Notes under the pieces: model-generated | What the model was told of the DNA's origin: nothing | Databases searched by the model: none | What the model saw: the letters and a program-made list of their open reading frames with translations, nothing else | Source of the DNA: Synechococcus sp. UW140 | GTDB lineage: Bacteria; Cyanobacteriota; Cyanobacteriia; PCC-6307; Cyanobiaceae | Direction of reading: 5' to 3' | DNA: 11,172 bases | NCBI GenBank assembly: GCA_945878795.1 | Contig: CAMDWF010000047.1 | Span: forward strand, 1 to 11,172 | Shown here: piece by piece, positions 6,895-11,172 of the stretch | Numbering within the stretch: position 1 is the stretch's first letter | How the letters are laid out: every line of letters begins with the position of its first letter | Program-made: the position numbers and the translations under genes

Positions 6895-7680
6895 ATGGCT
6901 CTCCCCGGGTCTCTCCCTGGCGCCCCCCCCGGCTCGCCCCCCGCCAGGGCCGTGGCCCTGCTGCCCGTACTAAACGACAACTATGTAATGGTGCTGCACG
7001 ACGAGCACCAGGCGGTGGTGGTCGACCCCGCCGTGGCGGCACCGGTGGCAGCCTGGCTGGAGGCCCGGCAGCTGCAGCTGGCGGCCGTGCTCCAGACCCA
7101 CCACCACAGCGACCACATCGGTGGCACGGTTGAGCTGCTGCGCCGCTGGCCCAACGCCCGGGTCTATGCCGCCGCCGCCGATCAGCAACGCATTCCCTTC
7201 CAGAGCGATTCGCTGCGCCAGGGAGACCGGTTCTCGCTGTTGGGGCGCAGCGTGGAGGTGCTGGCGGTGCCGGGCCACACCAGCGCCCATCTGGCCTACT
7301 ACCTGCCCGGTCGCCCCGGCTACAACGCTGAGTTGTTCTGCGGCGACACCTTGTTTGGCGGCGGCTGCGGCCGGCTGTTCGAGGGCACGCCCGCCCAGAT
7401 GCATGATTCGCTGCAGCGGCTGGCGGCCCTGCCCGCCGACACCCGGGTGTGGTGCGCCCACGAATACACCGAAACCAACCTGCGCTGGGCCCTCAGCCGC
7501 CGTCCTGCGGACCGACCGATCGTCGAGCGGCTGGCGGCGGTATCGGACCAGCGGGCGGCCGGCTTGCCCACCGTGCCCAGCTCCATCGGTCTGGAGCGTG
7601 CCACCAACCTGTTTGTGCGCAGCGGTTCGGTGACAGAACTGGCCGACCTGCGCGCCAGCCGCAATGACTGGAAGGGCTGA
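6895..7680 (+). CDS. gloB: Hydroxyacylglutathione hydrolase (glyoxalase II)
   Basis: A 261-residue metallo-beta-lactamase-fold thioesterase that hydrolyses S-lactoylglutathione to lactate and glutathione, the second step of methylglyoxal detoxification. The binuclear metal site is complete: His69, His71, Asp73 and His74 in THHHSDHIGG, His128 in PGHTSAH, bridging Asp151 in FCGDTLFGGGCGRLFEG, and His189 in CAHEYT. The C-terminal part with ATNLFVR and RASRNDW corresponds to the glutathione-binding region. The core begins at about residue 20 (VALLPVLNDNY); the first 19 residues from ATG 6895 are a Pro/Gly-rich leader. No ribosome-binding site is evident, so a shorter start such as GTG within that leader is possible. 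It diverges from hisG and is followed 61 bases later by ridA. Confidence 0.95.
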   Translation: MALPGSLPGAPPGSPPARAVALLPVLNDNYVMVLHDEHQAVVVDPAVAAPVAAWLEARQLQLAAVLQTHHHSDHIGGTVELLRRWPNARVYAAAADQQRIPFQSDSLRQGDRFSLLGRSVEVLAVPGHTSAHLAYYLPGRPGYNAELFCGDTLFGGGCGRLFEGTPAQMHDSLQRLAALPADTRVWCAHEYTETNLRWALSRRPADRPIVERLAAVSDQRAAGLPTVPSSIGLERATNLFVRSGSVTELADLRASRNDWKG

Positions 7681-7741
7681 GCTCCTGGTGGGCCGGGCGC
7701 CATAAGCTCGTTCCATAGCCTCCGCCCTGCCAGCTCCCGCC

Positions 7742-8149
7742 ATGGGTTCCCTTCCCCTCTCCCCCTTGGAGGCCATCGAAACCGCTCGGGCCCCGGCTCC
7801 GGTCGGGCCCTATAACCAGGCCGTCAGGGCCGGCAATCTGCTGTTTTGCTCCGGCCAAATCGCCCTGGATCCGGCCAGCGGCAGCCTCGTGGGGGCAGGC
7901 GATGTGGCCCTAGAGACCCGCCAGGTGCTGGCGAATCTGCTGGCGGTGCTGGACGCCGCCGGGGCCCTGCCCAGCCAGGTGGTGCGCACCACGGTGTTTC
8001 TGGCGGATCTGGCCGATTTCGCCACGGTAAATGGCCTTTACGCAGAGGTTTTCGGGGCGGGGGTGTCGCCGGCCAGGGCCTGTGTCCAGGTGGCGGCCTT
8101 GCCCAAGGGCGCCCGCGTCGAGATCGACGCCATCGCCGTTCTCGCCTGA
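7742..8149 (+). CDS. ridA: RidA-family enamine/imine deaminase
   Basis: A 135-residue member of the RidA/YjgF/UK114 family. RidA hydrolyses reactive 2-aminoacrylate and related enamines to keto acids plus ammonia, protecting PLP enzymes; it works as a cytoplasmic trimer. Conserved features: PVGPYNQAVRAGNLLFCSGQ near the N-terminus with Tyr24, the catalytic Arg112 in SPARACVQVAALPKGARVE, and Glu127 in VEIDAIA, matching the active RidA (not the inactive Rid) pattern. Length is normal for the family. The start is ATG 7742; no Shine-Dalgarno sequence is evident in the 61 bases after gloB. An imperfect direct repeat, CCATAAGC/CCATAGCC, lies in that gap. It converges on the AlkB-family gene. Confidence 0.95.
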   Translation: MGSLPLSPLEAIETARAPAPVGPYNQAVRAGNLLFCSGQIALDPASGSLVGAGDVALETRQVLANLLAVLDAAGALPSQVVRTTVFLADLADFATVNGLYAEVFGAGVSPARACVQVAALPKGARVEIDAIAVLA

Positions 8150-8150
8150 A

Positions 8151-8171
8151 CCTGGGCCCCCCTGGGGCAGG
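8151..8171. terminator. Hairpin between convergent ridA and AlkB-family genes
   Basis: A GC-rich stem GCCCC-CCT-GGGGC (8156-8168), extended by CCT/AGG (8151-8153 with 8169-8171) across a GG bulge. It sits in the 35-base gap between two converging genes and reads on both strands. There is no T-run on either side, so it would be a weak terminator by the E. coli standard. A second perfect 12-base palindrome, CGGCCTAGGCCG (8181-8192), covers the stop codon of the AlkB-family gene. Confidence 0.45.
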
Positions 8172-8184
8172 CGGGCGGGTCGGC

Positions 8185-8835
8185 CTAGGCCGGCTGGATG
8201 CGCCGAAAGGTTAGGTTGATGCGTTCGCCCGTCACCCGTCGACGCTCGGGCAGGGCATGGAGCCAATGCTTTTGGGTGGGGGCATCCATGACCAGCAGGT
8301 CGCCGTCGGCCAATTCCAGGCAGAAGGGGGAGCCATCGCCGGGGCCGGCGGGGGCAGGCTTGGGCCGAAAACGCAGGCTGCGGCTCACCCCCAGGCTGAG
8401 GGAGGCGATGGGGTGATCGGCCACCAGCTCCGGTTCATCATCGGCATGCCAGCCCATGCGGTCGTGTCCATCTCGATAGCGATTCAGCAACAGGCTGTTG
8501 AAGCCGCAGGCCAGGGATGCGTCCAGCAGTTGCCTGAGGGCCAGCAGCGGCCCGCTCCAGGGCTCGGGGGTCTGCAGTAGGCCGCTATAGCGGTATTGGC
8601 AGCCGGCGTCGCCGATCCAGCAGCTCTGGCGCGGAATCGGGTGGATGCGGCCGTAGACGCGGATCCTGGGTTGCTGCCAGGTGATCTCCTGGCGCAGGTG
8701 GGCCAGCAGCAGCTCCGGTTGCAGCGCCGGATTGGTCTGCTGCTGCAGCCATTGGGGCCAGTGCCGCAGGGCCAAACCGCTCCGCTGGATGGACCTGGGG
8801 GAGCCGGGTCCCGGGTAGGGGTCAACCACTGGCAT
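8185..8835 (-). CDS. AlkB-family Fe(II)/2-oxoglutarate dioxygenase (ALKBH2-like DNA repair)
   Basis: A 216-residue oxidative demethylase that would remove 1-methyladenine and 3-methylcytosine type lesions from DNA. The pattern is closer to human ALKBH2 than to E. coli AlkB: VYGRIHPIPRQSCWIGDAG (60-78), YRYSGL, LLLNRYRDGHDRMGWHADDE (115-134) and HWLHALP (190-196). Iron ligands are His130, Asp132 and His193; the 2-oxoglutarate-binding Arg205, Asn207 and Arg211 lie in GERINLTFRRI. The fold looks complete. ATG 8835 is chosen because residues just after it lead directly into the family core; no ribosome-binding site precedes it. A 10-base tandem duplication covers the start region and creates a second ATG at 8845 in another frame. 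It converges on ridA and diverges from the SepF-like gene. No adaptive-response regulator is nearby. Confidence 0.92.
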   Translation of the reverse strand: MPVVDPYPGPGSPRSIQRSGLALRHWPQWLQQQTNPALQPELLLAHLRQEITWQQPRIRVYGRIHPIPRQSCWIGDAGCQYRYSGLLQTPEPWSGPLLALRQLLDASLACGFNSLLLNRYRDGHDRMGWHADDEPELVADHPIASLSLGVSRSLRFRPKPAPAGPGDGSPFCLELADGDLLVMDAPTQKHWLHALPERRRVTGERINLTFRRIQPA

Positions 8836-8850
8836 CGGGGGGCATCGGGA
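8831..8850. repeat. Tandem 10-base duplication at the AlkB-family start codon
   Basis: GGCATCGGGG (8831-8840) is followed directly by GGCATCGGGA (8841-8850). On the minus strand this duplicates the ATG. The upstream ATG at 8845 opens a seven-codon frame (MPPDASG) that stops inside the true gene at 8822. Confidence 0.6.
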
Positions 8851-8887
8851 AGGGAGTGATCAAGAAGGGGCGTTTGACCCTGCAGAA
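8836..8887. promoter_or_regulatory. Divergent AlkB-family / SepF-like gap with candidate -35 box
   Basis: TTGACC at 8874-8879 is a good -35 match on the plus strand. The best -10 at suitable spacing is TACGGT (8896-8901), after 16 bases, which is weak and lies downstream of ATG 8888. If this is the real promoter, translation of the SepF-like gene would begin at ATG 8945. Confidence 0.3.
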
Positions 8888-9232
8888 ATGTCGCCTACGG
8901 TGGCGCCCCGCCGCCCGTTTGCAGCGACCCTTTCGATCCCGTCCATGGAGACCCCGTTCGGTTTGCGGTTGCCCGAGGTGGTGGTGATTACCCCCGCCCG
9001 CTTTGAGGATGCACCGCTGGCGCTGAAGGCGGTGCAGGAACTCAAGACCGTGGTGTTGCACCTGGGATCGATGGATCCAGTGGAGGCCCAGCGGGTGATT
9101 GATTTTGTCTCCGGTGGTGTTTTTGCCATCGATGGCCAATCCGAGCGGCTGGGGGAAACGGTGTTTCTGTTTGCCCCGGCCCTGGTGTCCATTGAACATG
9201 CCAACGCCTGGGGCCAAGCCGAACGGCCATGA
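8888..9232 (+). CDS. sepF: Short SepF-domain cell-division protein
   Basis: SepF (Cdv2 in cyanobacteria) binds the FtsZ C-terminal tail and helps tether the division ring. The conserved SepF core spans about residues 30-104: EVVVITPARFEDAPLALKAV, LKTVVLHLGSMDPVEAQRV, and IDFVSGGVFAIDGQSERLGE followed by VFLFAPALVSIE. The order and spacing match the family well. At 114 residues (95 if ATG 8945 is used) it is much shorter than the roughly 150-200 residues usual for cyanobacterial SepF. It also lacks the N-terminal amphipathic membrane helix and acidic linker; the first 29 residues are instead Pro/Arg-rich. It is therefore likely a core-only paralogue, with a full-length copy elsewhere, but that is inference. 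It diverges from the AlkB-family gene and precedes petF. Confidence 0.85.
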   Translation: MSPTVAPRRPFAATLSIPSMETPFGLRLPEVVVITPARFEDAPLALKAVQELKTVVLHLGSMDPVEAQRVIDFVSGGVFAIDGQSERLGETVFLFAPALVSIEHANAWGQAERP

Positions 9233-9235
9233 AGG

Positions 9236-9269
9236 CGCTGGGAAAGTCGAGGCAAAAGCTCCCAGGCGC
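9236..9269 (+). terminator. Hairpin after the SepF-like gene
   Basis: CGCTGGGA (9236-9243) pairs with TCCCAG and GCG (9260-9268) across a one-base bulge, with a 16-base loop, starting a few bases after the SepF-like stop codon. No T-run follows, so terminator function is tentative. Confidence 0.4.
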
Positions 9270-9286
9270 GCAAGGCTGGTGGGCTG

Positions 9287-9300
9287 GTGATGACAATCAC
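9287..9300. promoter_or_regulatory. CRP-family-like dyad upstream of petF
   Basis: GTGA-N6-TCAC is a perfect match to the core of the CRP/SyCRP1 consensus TGTGA-N6-TCACA; the outer bases are G and T rather than T and A. The full perfect dyad is GTGAT-GACA-ATCAC. It is centred about 58 bases before the ferredoxin ATG, a plausible place for activation. It does not match the NtcA core GTA-N8-TAC. Confidence 0.4.
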
Positions 9301-9351
9301 TGATCAGGCAGGAATTTGCCCATAGCCTGGAGCTGCCCTCATTGCTTGGTC

Positions 9352-9633
9352 ATGGCCTCTTACAGCATCAAGATCGAAGGTGGCGCCACCTTCCCCTGCG
9401 ACGCCGAGACTTACATCCTTGATGCCGCCGAAGAACAGGGCATCGACCTGCCCTATTCCTGTCGGGCCGGCGCCTGCAGCACCTGCGCCGGCAAAATCCT
9501 GACGGGTTCGGTCGATCAATCCGATCAAAGTTTTCTCGATGACGACCAGATCAAGGACGGTTTCGCCCTGCTCTGCGTCAGCTACCCCACCAGCGACTGC
9601 ACCATCCAGGCCAACGTCGAAGACGACCTCTGA
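9352..9633 (+). CDS. petF: Plant-type [2Fe-2S] ferredoxin
   Basis: A 93-residue soluble ferredoxin that takes electrons from photosystem I and passes them to FNR, nitrite reductase, thioredoxin reductase and other partners. Cluster ligands Cys37, Cys42 and Cys45 lie in SCRAGACSTCAGKI, and Cys75 in ALLCVSYPTSDC. Other hallmarks are YILDAAEEQGIDLPYSC, SVDQSDQSFLDDDQI and the acidic C-terminus VEDDL, all typical of the photosynthetic PetF group. It is a few residues shorter than the common 97-99; the first beta-hairpin region (ATFPCDAETY) is compressed. Two extra cysteines (16 and 83) are not ligands. ATG 9352 matches the usual MASYxI start. The 119-base gap upstream carries a CRP-like dyad but no strong -10/-35 pair. 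The gene appears to be monocistronic. Confidence 0.97.
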   Translation: MASYSIKIEGGATFPCDAETYILDAAEEQGIDLPYSCRAGACSTCAGKILTGSVDQSDQSFLDDDQIKDGFALLCVSYPTSDCTIQANVEDDL

Positions 9634-9689
9634 ACAACGCAGGACTTGTCCTGGCTCGATCGGCCCAGGGCCGTCATGAGCACCGCCAC

Positions 9690-9717
9690 CCCCTTGTTCT
9701 ATGTCAAGAGCAAGGGG
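9690..9717 (+). terminator. Strong hairpin downstream of petF
   Basis: An 11-base-pair stem, CCCCTTGTTCT (9690-9700) with AGAGCAAGGGG (9707-9717), contains one G-U wobble and closes a six-base loop ATGTCA. It is the most stable hairpin I see in the spacer and lies 57 bases after the ferredoxin stop. No T-run follows, so it may protect the petF mRNA 3' end rather than act as a classical terminator. Confidence 0.5.
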
Positions 9718-9981
9718 ATGTTCTGTATTTGGGCAGCCCTCGTCGCCTTCGATCCGACAAAGGCGTATTGGATCGTCTCCCAACTATTAGCCATGTTTGG
9801 GGCTATGTCTCCATCGTTCTCGCGATGGCCCACCTATCCCAGTACCGAGTCATCCTTCATTGGTCGAGCCCCCAGGACTGATCCCCCTCTCCCAGGCCGA
9901 CCGTCCTGATGATCCCCTTTGACCCAGCCGCTGCAACACTCCCTGCAACAGGAGCGCTTCGGTGCCACCCCCCTAACCCGC

Positions 9982-9987
9982 TACACT
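9982..9987 (+). promoter_or_regulatory. -10 box of tRNA-Pro
   Basis: TACACT ends eight bases before the first base of the mature tRNA and is a good cyanobacterial -10 match. The expected -35 position (about 9959-9964) has no clear consensus. Confidence 0.5.
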
Positions 9988-9995
9988 TGCTTGGT

Positions 9996-10069
9996 CGGGG
10001 CGTGGCGCAGCTTGGTAGCGCGGGTGCTTTGGGAGCACTAGGTCGCAGGTTCGAATCCTGTCGCCCCGA
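9996..10069 (+). tRNA. trnP-UGG: tRNA-Pro (anticodon UGG)
   Basis: A complete cloverleaf of 74 bases. The acceptor stem CGGGGCG (9996-10002) pairs with CGCCCCG (10062-10068), with discriminator A10069. The anticodon arm GGTGC-TTTGGGA-GCACT (10023-10039) has anticodon TGG at 10030-10032. The T arm GCAGG-TTCGAAT-CCTGT closes 10045-10061. The C1:G72 first pair is the bacterial proline-tRNA hallmark. CCA is not encoded; ATTG follows. UGG can read all or most proline codons. The flanking sequence beyond its 3' end is the accessory-looking part of the window, as often seen where tRNA genes serve as integration sites, but no second copy of the tRNA 3' end is visible in the window. Confidence 0.97.
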
Positions 10070-10097
10070 TTGACTTTTCAGGGATTGGCCGAGGGAG

Positions 10098-10181
10098 ATG
10101 GGAGAGATTTGGGGAGAGATTCCCGCTCTCGCCGCCTGCTGTTGGCTCTCCCTGCCTCCATTGGGTGAGGTTCTCTCCCAT
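10098..10181. repeat. Nested inverted repeat downstream of tRNA-Pro
   Basis: A perfect 10-base outer stem, ATGGGAGAGA (10098-10107) with TCTCTCCCAT (10172-10181), encloses an inner 7-base stem GGGAGAG (10112-10118) with CTCTCCC (10146-10152). On the left arm the unit GGGAGAGATT is repeated at 10100 and 10112. The region (10070-10268) has no recognisable gene on either strand. It could be a folded transcript, a palindromic repeat remnant or an island boundary. Confidence 0.5.
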
Positions 10182-10268
10182 TCGTCATCACAGTGGCGGC
10201 TTGACTGCAGCCCTGTCGGTCCCGGGCCTCCATGATTGAAGTGCCGATCCGCTAAGGACTCTGCGGTC

Positions 10269-10423
10269 GTGTCCAGCCGACTGATCATTTCCGACAACCG
10301 CGACGACCCGGGCAACCCGCTGGTGCTTGATGGTGAGGCCATTGACGCAGCGGCACGGGACCCACAGGCGATCGGGAAGCTTATGGTGGATCAGGTGTGG
10401 GCAGAGGGAACCGACCCCATCGC
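10269..10423 (+). other. Possible coding fragment leading into the SLOG-like gene
   Basis: From GTG 10269, with AAGGA ten bases upstream, the frame reads SSRLIISDNRDDPGNP, then LVLDGEAIDAAARDPQAIG and KLMVDQVWAEG. Its mixed, charged composition looks like real protein. I do not recognise a family. After about 10400 the same frame turns Ser/Ala/Pro/Cys-rich and low-complexity while the SLOG motifs continue in another frame. So either this is a short gene overlapping the next one whose true end is lost, or a frameshift has separated it from the SLOG domain. Confidence 0.35.
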
Positions 10424-10669
10424 TCGATCGTCATCGTCGCCGCTGGTGGCCGTGATCTCGTCTGGCCCCAGGAGCGCATCGCCTCCGCCCTGCTCCAGCG
10501 CAGCGGTGGCCGGCCTGTCCATCTGCTGCTGCATGGCGGGGCCCGTGGCGCTGATCGCACCATCGGCCGTGCCGCCCAGCAGCTCGGCTGGCGGGTTGAG
10601 GCCCTCGCTGCTGATTGGCGCCGTTATGGCCGCAGTGCCGGCCCCAGAGGACTGGCCCTATCTCGATGA
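10397..10669 (+). CDS. SLOG-like Rossmann protein (DUF2493/YAcAr type), apparently truncated
   Basis: Ninety residues with the hallmarks of the DUF2493 branch of the SLOG superfamily, Rossmann-like domains thought to bind nucleotides or nucleotide-derived ligands. Visible: the first strand SIVIVAAGGRDLVW (10-23), the ligand loop LLLHGGARGADR (43-54) and ADWRRYGRSAGP (72-83). Relatives normally continue from AGP into IRNxxM and a further strand; here the frame instead reads RGLALSR and stops, so the C-terminal third is missing. GTG 10397 is a formal start; no ribosome-binding site marks it, and the fragment upstream in another frame may originally have been attached. SLOG domains occur in phage, conflict and nucleotide-signalling contexts, but no effector gene is present here, so no function is claimed. 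A decaying gene is the most likely reading. Confidence 0.62.
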   Translation: MGRGNRPHRSIVIVAAGGRDLVWPQERIASALLQRSGGRPVHLLLHGGARGADRTIGRAAQQLGWRVEALAADWRRYGRSAGPRGLALSR

Positions 10670-10673
10670 GGCC

Positions 10674-10874
10674 GTGCTGCTCAGGACCCGCAGCCGCAGG
10701 GTCTGCATGACCTGCCACTGGTTCCGGCACCACGCTGGGGTGAACTGCATCCCAGTCCTTACCTGCCAGCTGCACCAGGGCTTGATCGCCCATGGCGAGC
10801 ACCTCACCAGCCGCTGCCAGGGTTGGACCGCCGACCAGGTCCGCCAGAAGGGCTGGGCGCCTGAGGTGGCCTGA
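10674..10874 (+). CDS. Small Cys/His-rich protein, possible zinc-binding
   Basis: A 66-residue protein from GTG 10674, four bases after the SLOG-like stop. It is dense in possible metal ligands: CMTC (Cys11, Cys14), HH at 19-20, Cys25, LTCQLHQG (Cys31, His34), HGEH (40-43) and Cys48 in SRCQGW. Cys-x2-Cys, then Cys and Cys, is compatible with a small zinc ribbon. I do not recognise a named family, though I have the impression of similar small proteins in other cyanobacteria. The frame is open far upstream (an ATG at 10626 would add 16 residues), so the start is uncertain; ATG 10707 would remove the first cysteine. The composition of 10670-10874 looks protein-like, unlike the same frame further upstream. 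The gene is followed after seven bases by the DUF1651-like gene. Confidence 0.55.
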   Translation: MLLRTRSRRVCMTCHWFRHHAGVNCIPVLTCQLHQGLIAHGEHLTSRCQGWTADQVRQKGWAPEVA

Positions 10875-10881
10875 GCGGCCC

Positions 10882-11172
10882 ATGCACGTCGGTGACCGCA
10901 AGCGACCGCCGCTCTCACCCCAGGAAGGCTGGCTGAGCGACGGGCGCCAGGTGCTGCACTTCAGGCCAAGGCGTTACGACCGCTGGAGTCAGAGCCTGGA
11001 GGTGACCCTCGGGGAGGTGATGACCGGCGGTGAGCCGCCACTGCTCTAGGCGCAGCCTTCCGCGCAGCGGTAGAAGCGCAGGGAGCTGACGCGCGAGCAG
11101 GCGATCAAGCTCTGGGCCCAGAAGCGCCAGCAGGGCTGGCAGCCTTGCGCGCCCCAGTGGCTGCCGCCAGCG
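10882..11172 (+). pseudogene. DUF1651-like gene interrupted by an in-frame segment with a TAG codon at each end (continues beyond window)
   Basis: The first 55 codons from ATG 10882 read GWLSDGRQVLHFRPRRYDR (15-33), WSQSLEVTLG and TGGEPPLL, then stop at TAG 11047-11049. Seven codons and a second TAG (11071-11073) follow. From 11074, in the same frame, the sequence resumes with KRRELTREQAIKLWAQKRQQ and GWQPCAPQW to the window edge. I recognise the two halves together as the pattern of DUF1651, a small cyanobacterial protein family of unknown function (GWLSDG..., PPLLK-RR, LW--KR-QGW---PQW). If 11047-11073 is removed, the expected PPLLKRRELTREQA is restored exactly. The 27-base segment and its right flank contain GCGCAG three times (11050, 11062, 11076), which suggests a slippage or duplication origin. 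The N-terminal half alone may still be translated. Confidence 0.65.

Larger units (their letters stand above)
9634..9995. other. Gene-poor spacer between petF and tRNA-Pro, rich in hairpins
   Basis: About 360 bases with no convincing gene. The open frame at 9646-9909 (plus) lacks any recognisable motif. Right after petF come two small dyads, CAGGAC-TT-GTCCTG (9640-9653) and CGGCCC-A-GGGCCG (9661-9673), and then a strong hairpin at 9690-9717. A further dyad CCATCG/CGATGG lies at 9811-9828. An imperfect 12-base tandem repeat begins with CTGCAACA at 9931 and 9943. The AT content is higher here than in the genes. Confidence 0.6.

Noticed and set aside
9646..9909. An 87-codon plus-strand frame after petF (MSWLDRPRAVMS...)
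   Set aside because: It runs through several hairpins, has no ribosome-binding site or motif, and starts with a TTG inside a dyad.
9857..10342. A 161-codon open frame on the minus strand across tRNA-Pro, including GRQDSNLRPSAPKAPALP
   Set aside because: This peptide is the well-known artefact of translating the antisense of a proline tRNA gene; nothing else in the frame resembles a protein family.
10395..10424. Programmed ribosomal frameshift joining the upstream fragment to the SLOG domain
   Set aside because: No X-XXY-YYZ slippery heptamer or downstream stem was found at the frame switch; decay or overlapping genes is simpler.
11047..11073. Amber stop-codon readthrough or recoding to explain the split DUF1651-like gene
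   Set aside because: Two stops seven codons apart and a segment without family similarity fit an insertion better; no recoding machinery or signal is visible.
1..11172. CRISPR array, insertion sequence, integrase, toxin-antitoxin or restriction genes
   Set aside because: I looked on both strands for regularly spaced repeats, transposase/integrase motifs and small paired genes and found none.

Overview
The window looks like the chromosome of a GC-rich unicellular cyanobacterium of the Synechococcus/Cyanobium group. This rests on the very high G+C content, a plant-type [2Fe-2S] ferredoxin, an HtrA-type protease divergent from dnaA, a short-form HisG, a SepF-domain cell-division protein, a cyanobacterial/plastid-type GNAT protein and a DUF1651-like small protein, a family I know mainly from picocyanobacteria. 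The species cannot be named from the sequence alone.

Layout, left to right. (1) 1-2901: the 5' part of dnaA on the minus strand diverges from an HtrA-type lipoprotein protease. The protease is followed by two adjacent glycosyltransferase-like genes of the TIGR04282/TIGR04283 type, a pair linked in other bacteria to arsenosugar or radical-SAM 'selenodomain' loci. (2) 2898-7680: a GNAT acetyltransferase (minus) diverges from an alpha/beta hydrolase (plus). The hydrolase converges on an ABC exporter half-transporter that is co-oriented with, and overlaps, hisG. hisG in turn diverges from gloB (glyoxalase II). Both convergent junctions (2898-2901 and 4335-4338) overlap by exactly four bases. (3) 7742-9633: ridA converges on an AlkB-family dioxygenase, which diverges from a short SepF-like gene. 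A petF-type ferredoxin follows, with a CRP-like dyad upstream. These genes are mostly housekeeping or stress functions: detoxification of reactive imines and methylglyoxal, alkylation repair, division and electron transfer. Apart from hisG-ABC and the two glycosyltransferases there is little operon structure.

(4) 9634-11172: the character changes. A gene-poor stretch with several hairpins leads to tRNA-Pro(UGG). After the tRNA come a purine-rich inverted-repeat region, a possible coding fragment, a SLOG/DUF2493-like Rossmann gene that loses its frame, a small Cys/His-rich protein and a DUF1651-like gene interrupted by an in-frame segment with a TAG codon at each end. This looks like a decaying accessory island beside a tRNA gene and is the least ordinary part of the window. 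I found no insertion sequence, integrase, rRNA or CRISPR array, and no complete defence or biosynthetic system that I would call new.
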